Shown here piece after piece: positions 1 to 9,304 of a stretch of DNA of 64,000 nt (positions are counted from its first letter, which is position 1; every line of letters starts with the position of its first letter). The notes under the pieces are model-generated. The model ran no database searches, was not told where the DNA came from, and saw only the letters and a program-made list of their open reading frames with translations. This DNA comes from an uncultured Kordia sp. (GTDB lineage Bacteria > Bacteroidota > Bacteroidia > Flavobacteriales > Flavobacteriaceae): the NCBI RefSeq assembly GCF_947489565.1, contig NZ_CANLEA010000010.1, positions 124,001 to 188,000 of the forward strand, written 5' to 3'. The position numbers and the translations under genes were made by a program.

Positions 1-359
1 GCTACTTGTAATACGGTAATTCCAGCTGCAACAGTAAAATATCCTATTAAAAAGACTGAAAATATTCTGTATTCAGCAGCAGGATAAAATAATAAACATC
101 CTACTGACATAATAGCTAAACCTAAAATGATTCCTTTTTTATAACCAATCCGAGATAAAATGATACTTGCTGGTATTGAAACAACGAAAAAAGCTATGAA
201 AAAGGCAGATTGCACTAACACCGTTTTAGCATATGTCATTTCAAACACATCTTTTAATCTTGGTACTAAACTATCGACCAATACGGTAATAAATCCCCAA
301 AGGAAGAATAAAGTCGTTAGAAATATAAAAGCACTTTTGTACGATTTGTTGGTTGACAT
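1..359 (-). CDS. Sugar MFS permease, FucP/GluP-like (partial, C-terminus outside window)
   Basis: Reading the minus strand from ATG at 359 gives an open frame to the window edge (about 119 residues). It starts MSTNKSYKSAF and continues with a membrane segment containing LFFLWGFITVLVDSLVP, then AFFIAFFVVSIPAS and RIGYKKGIILGLAIM. These are hallmarks of the fucose:H+ symporter / glucose-galactose transporter (FHS) branch of the major facilitator superfamily, which imports hexoses across the inner membrane. It precedes the glycosylasparaginase gene on the same strand with a gap of about 230 bases. In a glycoprotein-degrading locus it probably imports a released monosaccharide (mannose, GlcNAc or fucose); the substrate cannot be told from the sequence. 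The downstream end lies outside the window. Confidence 0.85.
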   Translation of the reverse strand, partial: MSTNKSYKSAFIFLTTLFFLWGFITVLVDSLVPRLKDVFEMTYAKTVLVQSAFFIAFFVVSIPASIILSRIGYKKGIILGLAIMSVGCLLFYPAAEYRIFSVFLIGYFTVAAGITVLQV

Positions 360-589
360 ATTTGGTGTGTTTTTGTTGTTAGTTTCTAGTTGTTGGTTGG
401 TTATTATGTGTTTACGATACTTTCTAAATCAAAATGTAAGCTATTAAACTATTCAATTTCGTTTTTGTTATTCGTTTTTTTGTGGATTTGTTAGTTTACT
501 TTTACATAACTTATCACTTTTCAATTCTTAACGAGCTATCAATTACGATACTTTTACATTTTAAATTTAGAGTTTTACATTTTAAGTTT

Positions 590-1603
590 CTACTTCGTTT
601 TATGATAAAAATCCGCTTTGTGATTTTTGTTTTCGTTGTTTTGATACGTGGTATAATTGAACCACTCATGGATGCAATACGCGCCCGTTTCTCCTTTTTT
701 GTTGACCGCAATATAACCTACTTGAAAATCCTTGTAATTTGGACTTTTCTTTATGACACGTTTTACTGCTTCTTCACAGGCTTCTTGTGGCGATTTTCCT
801 TGTCGCATCAGTTCTACAATAAGAAAACTTCCTACTGTTTTTAAAACCTCTTCTCCCATTCCTGTAGCGGTGGCACCTCCAATTTCATTATCTATAAACA
901 ATCCAGAACCTATAATGGCCGAATCTCCAACACGACCTTGCATCTTATAAGACAATCCGCTTGTGGTACACGCTCCAGAAATGTCTCCGTTTTTATCAAT
1001 CGCTAACATTCCAATGGTATCATGGTTTTCCACATTGATGATCGGTTTGTATTCCGATTTCACTTTCCATTCCTCCCATGCTTTTTTAGAAGCTTCTGTC
1101 AATAGATTTTCTGGTTCAAAACCACTTTCAATCGCAAATTGTTTTGCTCCATTTCCTGCCAACAATACATGTGGCGTATCTTCCATCACTTTTCGGGCAA
1201 CCGAAATTGGATGTTTTATATTTTCAATACACACAACAGCGCCATAATCTCCTTCTTTATTCATAATGCACGCATCCAACGTTACATTTCCATCTCTATC
1301 GGGCAAACCGCCTTTTCCCACAGATTGATTGTTTACATCTGCTTCTTCAATCATGACACCTTGCTCTACCGCATCTAAAGCCGATTTTCCTGCTTGCAAT
1401 ACTTCCCACGCCTTCGCTGTGGCATTCGGTACATTCCAAGTAGCAATCACCATTGGAATGACAGGTTTTGAATTCGTATTTACAGTCGTGCCGGCAACTT
1501 TTTCAGTTCCTTTTTTATCATCTGCACAAGCAGCCAATGTGGTTCCAACTGTTAAGCCTAAACCTGTTAAAGCAGCATTTTGAATAAACTTTCTTCTTTT
1601 CAT
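590..1603 (-). CDS. N4-(beta-N-acetylglucosaminyl)-L-asparaginase (glycosylasparaginase)
   Basis: 337 residues. This Ntn-hydrolase cleaves the amide between GlcNAc and asparagine once the protein chain has been degraded. The autoprocessing site is visible as NHDTIGM, with Asp195-Thr196; Thr196 would become the N-terminal nucleophile of the beta chain. The downstream GRVGDSAIIGSG and the glycine-rich ATGMGEE segment are also typical of the family. The N-terminus has a twin-arginine-like start (MKRRKF) followed by a hydrophobic stretch and a lipobox-like LAAC, so a Tat-exported lipoprotein is likely. Length and motifs match the Elizabethkingia enzyme type. It lies with GH92 on the minus strand beside other N-glycan genes, supporting glycoprotein catabolism. 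Classification is secure; the localisation is inferred. Confidence 0.93.
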   Translation of the reverse strand: MKRRKFIQNAALTGLGLTVGTTLAACADDKKGTEKVAGTTVNTNSKPVIPMVIATWNVPNATAKAWEVLQAGKSALDAVEQGVMIEEADVNNQSVGKGGLPDRDGNVTLDACIMNKEGDYGAVVCIENIKHPISVARKVMEDTPHVLLAGNGAKQFAIESGFEPENLLTEASKKAWEEWKVKSEYKPIINVENHDTIGMLAIDKNGDISGACTTSGLSYKMQGRVGDSAIIGSGLFIDNEIGGATATGMGEEVLKTVGSFLIVELMRQGKSPQEACEEAVKRVIKKSPNYKDFQVGYIAVNKKGETGAYCIHEWFNYTTYQNNENKNHKADFYHKTK

Positions 1604-1745
1604 CGTGTGTAATTTTAAACACTGCTTTTCACGATTTTCAAATTAAATGAATAAAATGTAAAACAGTCAATCGTATTTTTGCTTCTTTTGATACTATTTA
1701 ATTTGAGAACGGTATTTTCTAATTCATGAGCTCAAAAAACAGTAT

Positions 1746-1821
1746 TGTCACTTCGAGCGCAGTCGAGAAGTAATCTATACATATCTATTTTCAAAGAATC
1801 TCGACTGTGCTCGATTTGACA
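1746..1821. repeat. Imperfect inverted repeat, intergenic palindromic element
   Basis: Two 23-base arms (1746-1768 and 1799-1821) are inverted copies with about three mismatches and flank a 30-base spacer. The arms carry the CACTTCGAGNGCAGTCGAGA type motif that I recall as a dispersed intergenic repeat in flavobacterial genomes. Related fragments appear near 7137-7153 and 37032-37073. It sits between two same-strand genes (GH92 upstream, glycosylasparaginase downstream) and could form a transcript hairpin. Confidence 0.7.
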
Positions 1822-1851
1822 TCTTTTTATATTTTGCTTGCCGTTGAACTA

Positions 1852-4785
1852 TTATTTAACTTCAATTTCATCTACAAATAACCACGAACGTCCATCGTGT
1901 TTGTAACCCAAATGCCATTCAGGCAATACGCCTAATTTTTTGGCAACTATTTTTACATAACGCGCCTTTTTCGTGTTAAATGCAGCGCCTATTTTATGAA
2001 CATGTGGTTTTTCAGTAGGTCTTGGTTTTTCATGAACTAATTTTTGAACACTCGTAAACTTCTTTCCGTCTTTAGAAACCAAGAATTCAACTTCTGTTGG
2101 TAAAAAGATCCATGATTTTTGATCTTGTAAAAAGTTAAGATTTACATAATAGATATCTTTCACACTTCCTAAATCGACTGTCGCAATTAAATCTTTATCA
2201 AAATATCCTTGCCATGTTCCTGTACGAAAATCTTCGGTTCCTAAAATTCCATCAATCAATGCATTTTGTCCACCGGCATTATATTGATTGGCATATTCAG
2301 TTCCTAATTCAATCTTTAAATTTGGATCAATCTTGAAGAAATCTGTTGTAATTTCTACACTCTTTTTTCCATCTTTTTCTGCGTAAACTCTCAATTGTGA
2401 AGCTTCCGAAATAGTGAATGGTTTTGTATATTCTTGTACATTACTTTTATCCAATTGATAGTAGATTTTAGCATTCTTATCTACAGATTGCAATGTCACT
2501 TCTGTTTCTCCTTTAAACGCAATATCACCTTTCGCAATAAATGGTGGCGGCACAATTGTATGTTCCGTAATTTCCGTTACCGGAATATTCTCATCTTGAG
2601 TTCCCCAATCGGTTGCCGTATTTGTCATTTCAAACACTAAACTTCCGCCATTCATAATATCTTGATGATTGATGAATGTTTTGGAATGATTCTTTCCGTT
2701 CAATGTTGCCGATTTGATATATTTATTTTCTTTCGAAATATTATTCGCAATAATCGTAAACGTCTTTCCATTTTCCAAATTGATCGTAGCTTTATCAAAC
2801 AATGGCGTTCCAATAATATATTCGTTGTTTCCTGGTGTCACCGAGTAAAATCCTAAGCTACTCAACACATACCACGCGCTCATTTGTCCACAATCTTCAT
2901 TTCCAGAAACGCCGTCAGGTTCGTTTTTGTACAATGTTGTCAATATTTGATGTACGTATTCTTGTGTTTTTGCAGGTTTATTGATGAAGTTATACAAATA
3001 TGCCATATGATGACTCGGTTCGTTTCCATGTGCATATTGACCAATTAATCCTGTAATATCTGCTTGATTTCTTCCAGAAGTTTCTTGTTTTGCAGTGAAT
3101 AATTTGTCTAATTGTGCTTCTAACTTGTCTTTTCCTCCTAATAGTTCAATAAAGCCAGAAACATCTTGCGGCACATAAAAACTGTATTGCCAAGAGTTGG
3201 CTTCCGTATAATTAAAGTTTACTTCATACGGATCAAAAGGTGCAAACCATGTATTTCTAAAACGTCCACGCATAAATTGCGTTTCTGGATCAAATACATT
3301 CTTATAAAATTGTGCTCGTTTTATAAACGTTTCATACGCTTCCGTTTTTCCCATTGCTTTTGCCATTTCCGCAATCGTCCAATCGTCATATGCGTATTCT
3401 AAGGTTTTAGAAACCGATTCTGATTCTTTTTCAACAGGAATATAACCTAACTCTTTATAATAATCCAATCCTAATTTATCACGTGTAGCACTGTGCTTCA
3501 TCGCTTCAAAAGCTTTTTCTACATCATAATCGCGAATGCCTTTCATATATGCATCAGCAATCACAGGAACGGCGTGATATCCAATCATACAACCTGTATA
3601 ATTTGCCGATAAATCCCAAATTGGCATAATGCCGCCTGATTCATATTTCTTAATAAATGTCTTAATGAAATCATTCGTGCGATCTTGCTCAATAATTGTA
3701 TACAACGGATGTGCCGCGCGATACGTATCCCACAAAGAGAACACTGTATAATGTGTATGCTCTTTCGATTCGTGAATTTCCAAATCCATATCACGGTAAC
3801 GTCCGTCAACATCTTGATACAAGTTTGGTGCAATCATAGTGTGATATAATGACGTATAAAAATTGGTTTTATAATCTATATCATCACTTTCAATAACAAT
3901 TTTTCCCAATTGTTGTTCCCAAGTGTCTTGCGCTTTCTTTTTAATTGCTGCAAAGGACTTCTCTCCTATTTCTGTTTCCAGATTTTTCTTTGCGCCTTCT
4001 ACATCAACTGCTGAAATTCCAACTTTGATTATAATAGGTTCGTTATTTGGGTTTTTAAACCTTAAAGCAGATCGTCTAGCGCCTGGCATTCCTTGTTTTG
4101 GTGGCGATTGCAACATATCATCAAAAGGGTGCGATGTTTTTATCACATAAAACAACCGTTGATCTGATGCCCAAGCTTCCGAAAATCGGTAGCCTACAAT
4201 TTCCGTATCAGAAACTTTTTCAATTTTAGCATCCAATACTTTATCACGATGTATTAAATCTAACATCACAACTTGATTTTCTGCGGAAGGAAAGGTGTAT
4301 TTATGCATTCCGCTTCGTTCAGAAACAGTCAATTCCACATCAATATTTGTGCTATCTAAATGTACTTTATAGTATCCAGCTTCTGCCACTTCATTGTCAT
4401 GCGAAAAATGAGCGCGATAGCCTTTTTTTCCATCAGATCCATTATTGAAGTTTATTTCATTGGTTGGCATTAATAAAATATCTCCATAATCGGAAACTCC
4501 TGTTCCACTTAAATGTGTATGCGAAAAACCGTAAATGTATTCGTCTGAATAATGATAGCCCGAACAGCCATCCCAACCATCCAAACGTGTATCTGGACTG
4601 AGTTGCATCATCCCATACGGCATGGTCGCGCCAGGATAGGTATGTCCATGTCCGCCAGTTCCAATAAAAGGATTTACATAATGAATTAAGTCTTTATCTT
4701 TTTGAGCAATTTCTATTTTTTGGTCATTCGTACAGCTAAAAAATAGCGAAATGACAACAAAAATGGTAATGTGTTGAAGTTTCAT
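1852..4785 (-). CDS. GH92 alpha-mannosidase lipoprotein with C-terminal F5/8 domain
   Basis: 977 residues. GH92 enzymes are calcium-dependent exo-alpha-mannosidases that trim mannose from high-mannose N-glycans. The N-terminus is a lipoprotein signal with the lipobox FFSC. Family landmarks are VNPFIGTGGHGHTYPG and YGMMQLSPDTR near the start, and GNEDCGQMSAWY with SLGFYSVTPG near residues 630-660. After the catalytic part come a CHB_HEX_C-like beta domain (about 745-815) and a discoidin / F5/8-type sugar-binding domain to the end. The GH20 gene, divergent only 40 bases away, has the same two C-terminal domains, so the pair probably shares regulation and a binding strategy. Surface lipoprotein location is inferred. 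The exact linkage (alpha-1,2 or alpha-1,3) cannot be read from the sequence. Confidence 0.95.
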   Translation of the reverse strand: MKLQHITIFVVISLFFSCTNDQKIEIAQKDKDLIHYVNPFIGTGGHGHTYPGATMPYGMMQLSPDTRLDGWDGCSGYHYSDEYIYGFSHTHLSGTGVSDYGDILLMPTNEINFNNGSDGKKGYRAHFSHDNEVAEAGYYKVHLDSTNIDVELTVSERSGMHKYTFPSAENQVVMLDLIHRDKVLDAKIEKVSDTEIVGYRFSEAWASDQRLFYVIKTSHPFDDMLQSPPKQGMPGARRSALRFKNPNNEPIIIKVGISAVDVEGAKKNLETEIGEKSFAAIKKKAQDTWEQQLGKIVIESDDIDYKTNFYTSLYHTMIAPNLYQDVDGRYRDMDLEIHESKEHTHYTVFSLWDTYRAAHPLYTIIEQDRTNDFIKTFIKKYESGGIMPIWDLSANYTGCMIGYHAVPVIADAYMKGIRDYDVEKAFEAMKHSATRDKLGLDYYKELGYIPVEKESESVSKTLEYAYDDWTIAEMAKAMGKTEAYETFIKRAQFYKNVFDPETQFMRGRFRNTWFAPFDPYEVNFNYTEANSWQYSFYVPQDVSGFIELLGGKDKLEAQLDKLFTAKQETSGRNQADITGLIGQYAHGNEPSHHMAYLYNFINKPAKTQEYVHQILTTLYKNEPDGVSGNEDCGQMSAWYVLSSLGFYSVTPGNNEYIIGTPLFDKATINLENGKTFTIIANNISKENKYIKSATLNGKNHSKTFINHQDIMNGGSLVFEMTNTATDWGTQDENIPVTEITEHTIVPPPFIAKGDIAFKGETEVTLQSVDKNAKIYYQLDKSNVQEYTKPFTISEASQLRVYAEKDGKKSVEITTDFFKIDPNLKIELGTEYANQYNAGGQNALIDGILGTEDFRTGTWQGYFDKDLIATVDLGSVKDIYYVNLNFLQDQKSWIFLPTEVEFLVSKDGKKFTSVQKLVHEKPRPTEKPHVHKIGAAFNTKKARYVKIVAKKLGVLPEWHLGYKHDGRSWLFVDEIEVK

Positions 4786-4825
4786 TAAAATAGATTCGTA
4801 GATTTATGGCAACTAATATACTAAA

Positions 4826-7135
4826 ATGAGAAGCAATATTTTTTTCAAATTCATAATTTTCCTTTGTTTCATTGGTTGTTCAAAACCACAACCGAAACTA
4901 CAAGCACCCGAAAGACCGTATATTATACCAATGCCAAGTGATTATGGCTTAGAAAAAGGAACTTTTTTATTTAATGAAAATGTTTCATTTCATTCCGATT
5001 CAGAACTGACAACTGTTGCAAATTTTGCGAATGATTATTTTGAAGAGAAACTTGGATATAAACTCATTGCACATAGCAAACCTAGTGTAAATATCCTTTC
5101 ATTTGAGTTTGATTCAACTATTAAACATGATGAAGGATATGAATTGACTGTAGATTCAACAGCCATTAAAATAAAAGCAAAAACAACACAAGGTGCTTTT
5201 TATGGATTTCAAACGTTACGTCAATTTTTTCCACCAACTATAGAGAACAAAACATTTCCAAACAAAGAAATTCAACTACAAAATGCATTTGTAAAAGATG
5301 CGCCACGCTTTTCGTATCGCGGAATGCATTTGGATGTTTCACGTCATTTTTATTCCATAGATTTTATTAAAAAGTACATTGATCTGCTTTCACAGCTAAA
5401 AATGAATACTTTTCACTGGCATTTGACAGACGATCAAGGTTGGCGTATTGAAATTAAGCAATATCCAAAATTACAAGAAGTAGCCGCTTTTCGCGATGAA
5501 ACGTTGATTGGACATTATAACGATGCGCCGCAACAATTTGATGGTAAGAAATATGGCGGATTCTACACACAAGAAGAAGTCAAAGACATTGTAAATTATG
5601 CTTCCCAACGATTTGTAACGGTAATTCCTGAAATTGAAATGCCCGGACATTCACAAGCTGCCATTGCCGCTTATCCCAATTTAGGTTGTACAGGAGAAAA
5701 TGTAAAAGTTGCTACAAAATGGGGCGTTTTTGAAGATATTTATTGTCCGAAAGAAGAAACATTTACCTTTTTAGAAAATGTGTTGGATGAAGTGATGCCG
5801 CTTTTCCCTGGAAAATATATTCATATTGGTGGTGATGAAGCTCCAAAAACGCGTTGGAAAGCTTGTAAACACTGTCAGGAACTCATCAAGAAAGAAGATT
5901 TAAAAGACGAACATGGTTTGCAAAGTTACTTCATTGCTCGCATGGAAAAATATATTAATAGCAAAGGAAAACAGATTATTGGTTGGGACGAAATTTTGGA
6001 AGGCGGATTGGCTCCAAATGCAACTGTAATGTCTTGGCGTGGTGTAAATGGTGCTGTTGAAGCAGCAAAAGCTGGTCATAATGTGATCATGACACCAACA
6101 TCACACTGTTATTTTGATTACTATCAATCTGACAATTCCGATGAACCTTTGGCGATTGGAGGATATTTACCATTGAAAAAAGTGTATAATTTTAAGCCAA
6201 TTCCAAAAGAACTAAGTCCTGAAGAAGCAAAGCATGTACTTGGTGCGCAAGGAAATGTGTGGACGGAATATATTCCAACTTCCGAAAATGTAGAATATAT
6301 GGCATTTCCGAGATTGATTGCCATGGCGGAAGTCAACTGGTCAAATCCATACCGAAGAGATTATCAAGACTTTGCGTATCGCTTATCGCATTACCATAAA
6401 CGTTTGGATGCGATGAACATAAACTATGCAAATCACTTGTATGAAATTGAAGGTGAAGTTGCCAAACGTAATAATAAAATGGTGTTTGATTTACAAACCA
6501 TCATTAAAAACAAAACCATTCGTTATACTACCGACGAATCTTCTCCGACACTAACTTCTACAGCCTATGAAAGGTACATTCCGATTGAAACATCGACTGT
6601 GTTGAAAGCTGCGGTTTTTGATGACAAAGAGAAGTTAGGACGTGATTTTACGTTGACATTCAACAAACACAAAGCGGTTGGAGCCAACATTACGCTCGAT
6701 CCAGAACCATATAAAGCATACGCTGGAAGTGGAAAAGCAGGATTGATCAATGGAATTGCAGGAAGCGATACACGTTATGGCGATAAAGAATGGCTTGGTT
6801 TCTGGGGAAAAGATGTCACGATTACCATCGAATTTGAAAAGCCTACTAAAATTAGTTCCATTGCTACACGATTTTATAATGCGAACGGACAGTGGATTTA
6901 TGCGCCCACAGAAATCGGCATTAGTTATGTAAATGAAGAAGATGGCAGAACGTTGCATCAAATCAATCAAGTTAAAACTTCAGATAGCAAACTCATTTCA
7001 CATACATTCAAAATTGAAGAGATCACCACAAAGCATATCGAAATTTTTATTCCAAATTACGGAACCATTCCTGATGGAAAACAAGGCGCGGGCAACGAAG
7101 CATGGACGTTTTTGGATGAGATTGTGGTAAAGTAG
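4826..7135 (+). CDS. GH20 beta-N-acetylhexosaminidase lipoprotein
   Basis: 769 residues. It removes terminal beta-linked GlcNAc or GalNAc by substrate-assisted catalysis. The signal peptide ends in a lipobox (FIGCS). Domain order is: GH20b N-terminal domain (about 30-155), GH20 barrel (about 160-505) with FHWHLTDDQGWRIEIK and the catalytic pair Asp337-Glu338 in HIGGDEAPK, a CHB_HEX_C-like domain, then an F5/8-type C-terminal domain (about 620-769) ending in WTFLDEIVVK. It is divergent from the GH92 gene with only about 40 bases between starts, implying a shared control region. It fits stepwise trimming of complex N-glycans. A role in chitin oligomer breakdown is an alternative, but the neighbours favour glycoproteins. 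Confidence 0.95.
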   Translation: MRSNIFFKFIIFLCFIGCSKPQPKLQAPERPYIIPMPSDYGLEKGTFLFNENVSFHSDSELTTVANFANDYFEEKLGYKLIAHSKPSVNILSFEFDSTIKHDEGYELTVDSTAIKIKAKTTQGAFYGFQTLRQFFPPTIENKTFPNKEIQLQNAFVKDAPRFSYRGMHLDVSRHFYSIDFIKKYIDLLSQLKMNTFHWHLTDDQGWRIEIKQYPKLQEVAAFRDETLIGHYNDAPQQFDGKKYGGFYTQEEVKDIVNYASQRFVTVIPEIEMPGHSQAAIAAYPNLGCTGENVKVATKWGVFEDIYCPKEETFTFLENVLDEVMPLFPGKYIHIGGDEAPKTRWKACKHCQELIKKEDLKDEHGLQSYFIARMEKYINSKGKQIIGWDEILEGGLAPNATVMSWRGVNGAVEAAKAGHNVIMTPTSHCYFDYYQSDNSDEPLAIGGYLPLKKVYNFKPIPKELSPEEAKHVLGAQGNVWTEYIPTSENVEYMAFPRLIAMAEVNWSNPYRRDYQDFAYRLSHYHKRLDAMNINYANHLYEIEGEVAKRNNKMVFDLQTIIKNKTIRYTTDESSPTLTSTAYERYIPIETSTVLKAAVFDDKEKLGRDFTLTFNKHKAVGANITLDPEPYKAYAGSGKAGLINGIAGSDTRYGDKEWLGFWGKDVTITIEFEKPTKISSIATRFYNANGQWIYAPTEIGISYVNEEDGRTLHQINQVKTSDSKLISHTFKIEEITTKHIEIFIPNYGTIPDGKQGAGNEAWTFLDEIVVK

Positions 7136-7230
7136 ACTTCGACTCCGCTCAGCCTATTTAATTTAGTGCTTGATGTTTCAGTCTACGTAGTTTGATTTTT
7201 GGTGTTAGATTTATATAATAATTATAAAAT

Positions 7231-7653
7231 ATGACTATAGAATACTTTAATGAATTAGCAAAACAAACATTACTTATATGCTCGTTATTGAGTGGGTTTT
7301 CAATTGCAGTTGTAGCAAATTTATTGGTGTCAGATAAAAATGAGAGGCTCACAAATATCATTTTAAAAGCTGCCACCTTAGCCGCTGGTTGTTTCTTAGT
7401 ATCTGTATTTGCGATGGTGAATATTATAATGACCACAACTCCTGGTGGGTTTATAAAAAATGTTTCTATAGACGATTTTCAAGTGTCTAGAACCATTGGC
7501 TTGTTAACTTTTATGATTGGACTTTTTGCGTTATCCACTATGATTGCGTTATCTGGTTGGACGAAGTCTAAGAAAGTAGGAAGATTTACAACCATCATTG
7601 GAATATTGACTCTTATCCTAATTTTTATCACAATGACTCGATTTAGTCTCTGA
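7231..7653 (+). CDS. Hypothetical four-helix membrane protein
   Basis: 140 residues with about four hydrophobic segments: LICSLLSGFSIAVVANLL, LAAGCFLVSVFAMVNIIM, TIGLLTFMIGLFALSTMI and IIGILTLILIFIT. Short charged loops separate them (SDKNERL, TKSKKVGR). This indicates an inner-membrane protein with no soluble domain. I do not recognise the family. It opens a run of small plus-strand genes placed between the GH20 gene and the cutC operon. Spacing to the next gene is 37 bases, so co-transcription is possible. Confidence 0.7.
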   Translation: MTIEYFNELAKQTLLICSLLSGFSIAVVANLLVSDKNERLTNIILKAATLAAGCFLVSVFAMVNIIMTTTPGGFIKNVSIDDFQVSRTIGLLTFMIGLFALSTMIALSGWTKSKKVGRFTTIIGILTLILIFITMTRFSL

Positions 7654-7690
7654 TTTTAAAAAGTAAAAGCAACGAATCATATATCTCTCT

Positions 7691-8077
7691 ATGAAAAAAA
7701 TACTGATACTAATATTAACCCTATTACCATTTACATTACTTGGTCAACACTTGAAATGTTGTGAATCTACAAAAGAAGTGGAATCGCATTTGAGTGGAAT
7801 CTGGAAACTCAAATCGAATTCCAAACTTTTATTCGAATATACCTTTGAAAATGACAAAGGACATCTTACAGAAATGCAAGAATCTGATCAAAAAGGAGAA
7901 TACATCGTGCTAGATGATCATGCATTTGTAGAAGTTATTGCATATGAGCAAGGCTTTCAACTAAAGTATACAGGTTTATCTGGCAGTTCTACGGTGGAAT
8001 TAAAATACTTGAATTCTACTAGAATGATATTGGTAGCAGACTATAAAGAAGTTGAGTTTATCAAAGTATCCGAATAG
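7691..8077 (+). CDS. Exported small hypothetical protein, lipocalin-like
   Basis: 128 residues. A clear signal peptide (MKKILILILTLLPFTLLGQ) is followed by a Cys-Cys pair and a short beta-rich protein with SGIWKLKSNSK near the start. That start and the alternating strand pattern resemble the small lipocalin-like proteins common in Bacteroidota (GxW motif), but the similarity is weak. It probably acts outside the inner membrane. No catalytic residues are evident and the function is unknown. Confidence 0.65.
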   Translation: MKKILILILTLLPFTLLGQHLKCCESTKEVESHLSGIWKLKSNSKLLFEYTFENDKGHLTEMQESDQKGEYIVLDDHAFVEVIAYEQGFQLKYTGLSGSSTVELKYLNSTRMILVADYKEVEFIKVSE

Positions 8078-8161
8078 AAATGAAATTATAAAAAAATACT
8101 CAGAGACTACTGATTCTTAAGAGATCAATTAAAAAATTAAGTAAATACGTATCACAATTAA

Positions 8162-8995
8162 ATGAAAAATAAAATAATCCGATTTTTAATCGCTTTAGGG
8201 CTAATATCTTCTTGTGAATCTGGAGAAAAAACTAAAAAAGAAACGGAATCGCATAGTAATTCTAGAATAGAGTTTACCGATGATAAAGGGAATAAAATCT
8301 CAAAAGAAGAACTCGCAAATTCAACAGGAACTTTTAATTATGAAATTTACGGAATTGAAGGTGTTTCGGATGCCGCAAAATCCTTGCACAGACAAGCAAG
8401 GCAGCTTGGACAAACTGGCGATTATAAAAATGCTATTGAAAAATTAAATCAAGCAACAAAAGCAGCTCCAAATTGGCCGTATCCTCTTTATGATTTAGCA
8501 TATACCTATTTGCTTCAAGATGATCATGAAAATGCTTTAAAATATTATGAACTCACAGATAAAATAGCTCCCAAAGGATTTTACACCTCTAAAACGGCAT
8601 TGCATACACTACAACTTGAACATCAAGGAGCATTACAAAAAGGTTTGTATAAATCTTATTTAACACTTGAATGGATAGAGAATCCTGCCGAAAAGAAAGA
8701 GATGCTAAAACTTTTAGTGGACAAGTTTCCTTCTTTTGCTCCTGGTTGGAAAGACTATTCAAATTTCTTAGAAGGTAAAGAAAGACTGAATGCTATAGAA
8801 AAAGGACTTGAGCAAAACCCTGACTCTGAAACAAAAGGAATATTGCTGATTAACAAAGCACTTGTACTAAATGAGAAAGGGAATTTTAAAGAAGCATCTA
8901 CATTGTTAACAGATGTAATTTTTGACACGAATTCAACTTTTGGTAATATTGAAATGGCTAAATTTGTTTTAAATAATATATCAGAGAATAAATAG
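8162..8995 (+). CDS. TPR-repeat lipoprotein, unknown function
   Basis: 277 residues. The N-terminus (MKNKIIRFLIALGLISSCES) ends in a lipobox-like ISSC. Residues about 75-140 contain tetratricopeptide-like helices, such as ARQLGQTGDYKNAIEKLNQA and PLYDLAYTYLLQDDHENALK. More helical repeats follow near the C-terminus (LNEKGNFKEASTLLTDV). TPRs mediate protein-protein contacts, so this is likely a periplasm- or membrane-facing scaffold. It is followed 10 bases later by a 63-residue membrane protein, suggesting an operon. Confidence 0.75.
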   Translation: MKNKIIRFLIALGLISSCESGEKTKKETESHSNSRIEFTDDKGNKISKEELANSTGTFNYEIYGIEGVSDAAKSLHRQARQLGQTGDYKNAIEKLNQATKAAPNWPYPLYDLAYTYLLQDDHENALKYYELTDKIAPKGFYTSKTALHTLQLEHQGALQKGLYKSYLTLEWIENPAEKKEMLKLLVDKFPSFAPGWKDYSNFLEGKERLNAIEKGLEQNPDSETKGILLINKALVLNEKGNFKEASTLLTDVIFDTNSTFGNIEMAKFVLNNISENK

Positions 8996-9005
8996 CAACG
9001 TATAA

Positions 9006-9197
9006 ATGGAATTGTTTTTAGGAATTGGAAATATTACGATTGGAGTTATGATGACCTTAATTGGCTTTAAAGTTTACAATCCTTTTAAAGGCAAGAATCA
9101 GCCTGAAAAAGAAGAAGAATGGTACAGGAAGTTTGGAACATTTTTTAAAATTGGAGGAATCGCAGTTTTGATTTTTGGGATACTTAAGTTGATATGA
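9006..9197 (+). CDS. Small two-helix membrane protein
   Basis: 63 residues with two hydrophobic segments (LFLGIGNITIGVMMTLIGF and IGGIAVLIFGILKLI) separated by a charged cytoplasmic-type loop (KGKNQPEKEEEWYRKF). It starts 10 bases after the TPR lipoprotein gene, which argues for a genuine co-transcribed gene. Family and function are not recognised. Confidence 0.6.
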   Translation: MELFLGIGNITIGVMMTLIGFKVYNPFKGKNQPEKEEEWYRKFGTFFKIGGIAVLIFGILKLI

Positions 9198-9304
9198 GAT
9201 TCAGGAAAAGGAAAACCTTTGTTTTGGCTTTATACATACTCGAAAGTTTATTGCTTTCTACTGCTCTCATTGCCATATAATAAACCTTCGCTAAATTTTA
9301 AATA

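Noticed and set aside
160-447. Plus-strand ORF in the left edge
   Set aside because: It is the antisense of the sugar permease; the minus strand gives a clear FucP/GluP-like membrane sequence.
482-844. ORF of 120 codons on the plus strand
   Set aside because: Antisense shadow of the glycosylasparaginase gene and its downstream intergenic region; no protein-like pattern.
7137-7153. Fragment of a CTTCGACTCCGCTCAG-like repeat after the GH20 gene
   Set aside because: Only half of the element is present, so it is noted but not listed as a separate feature.
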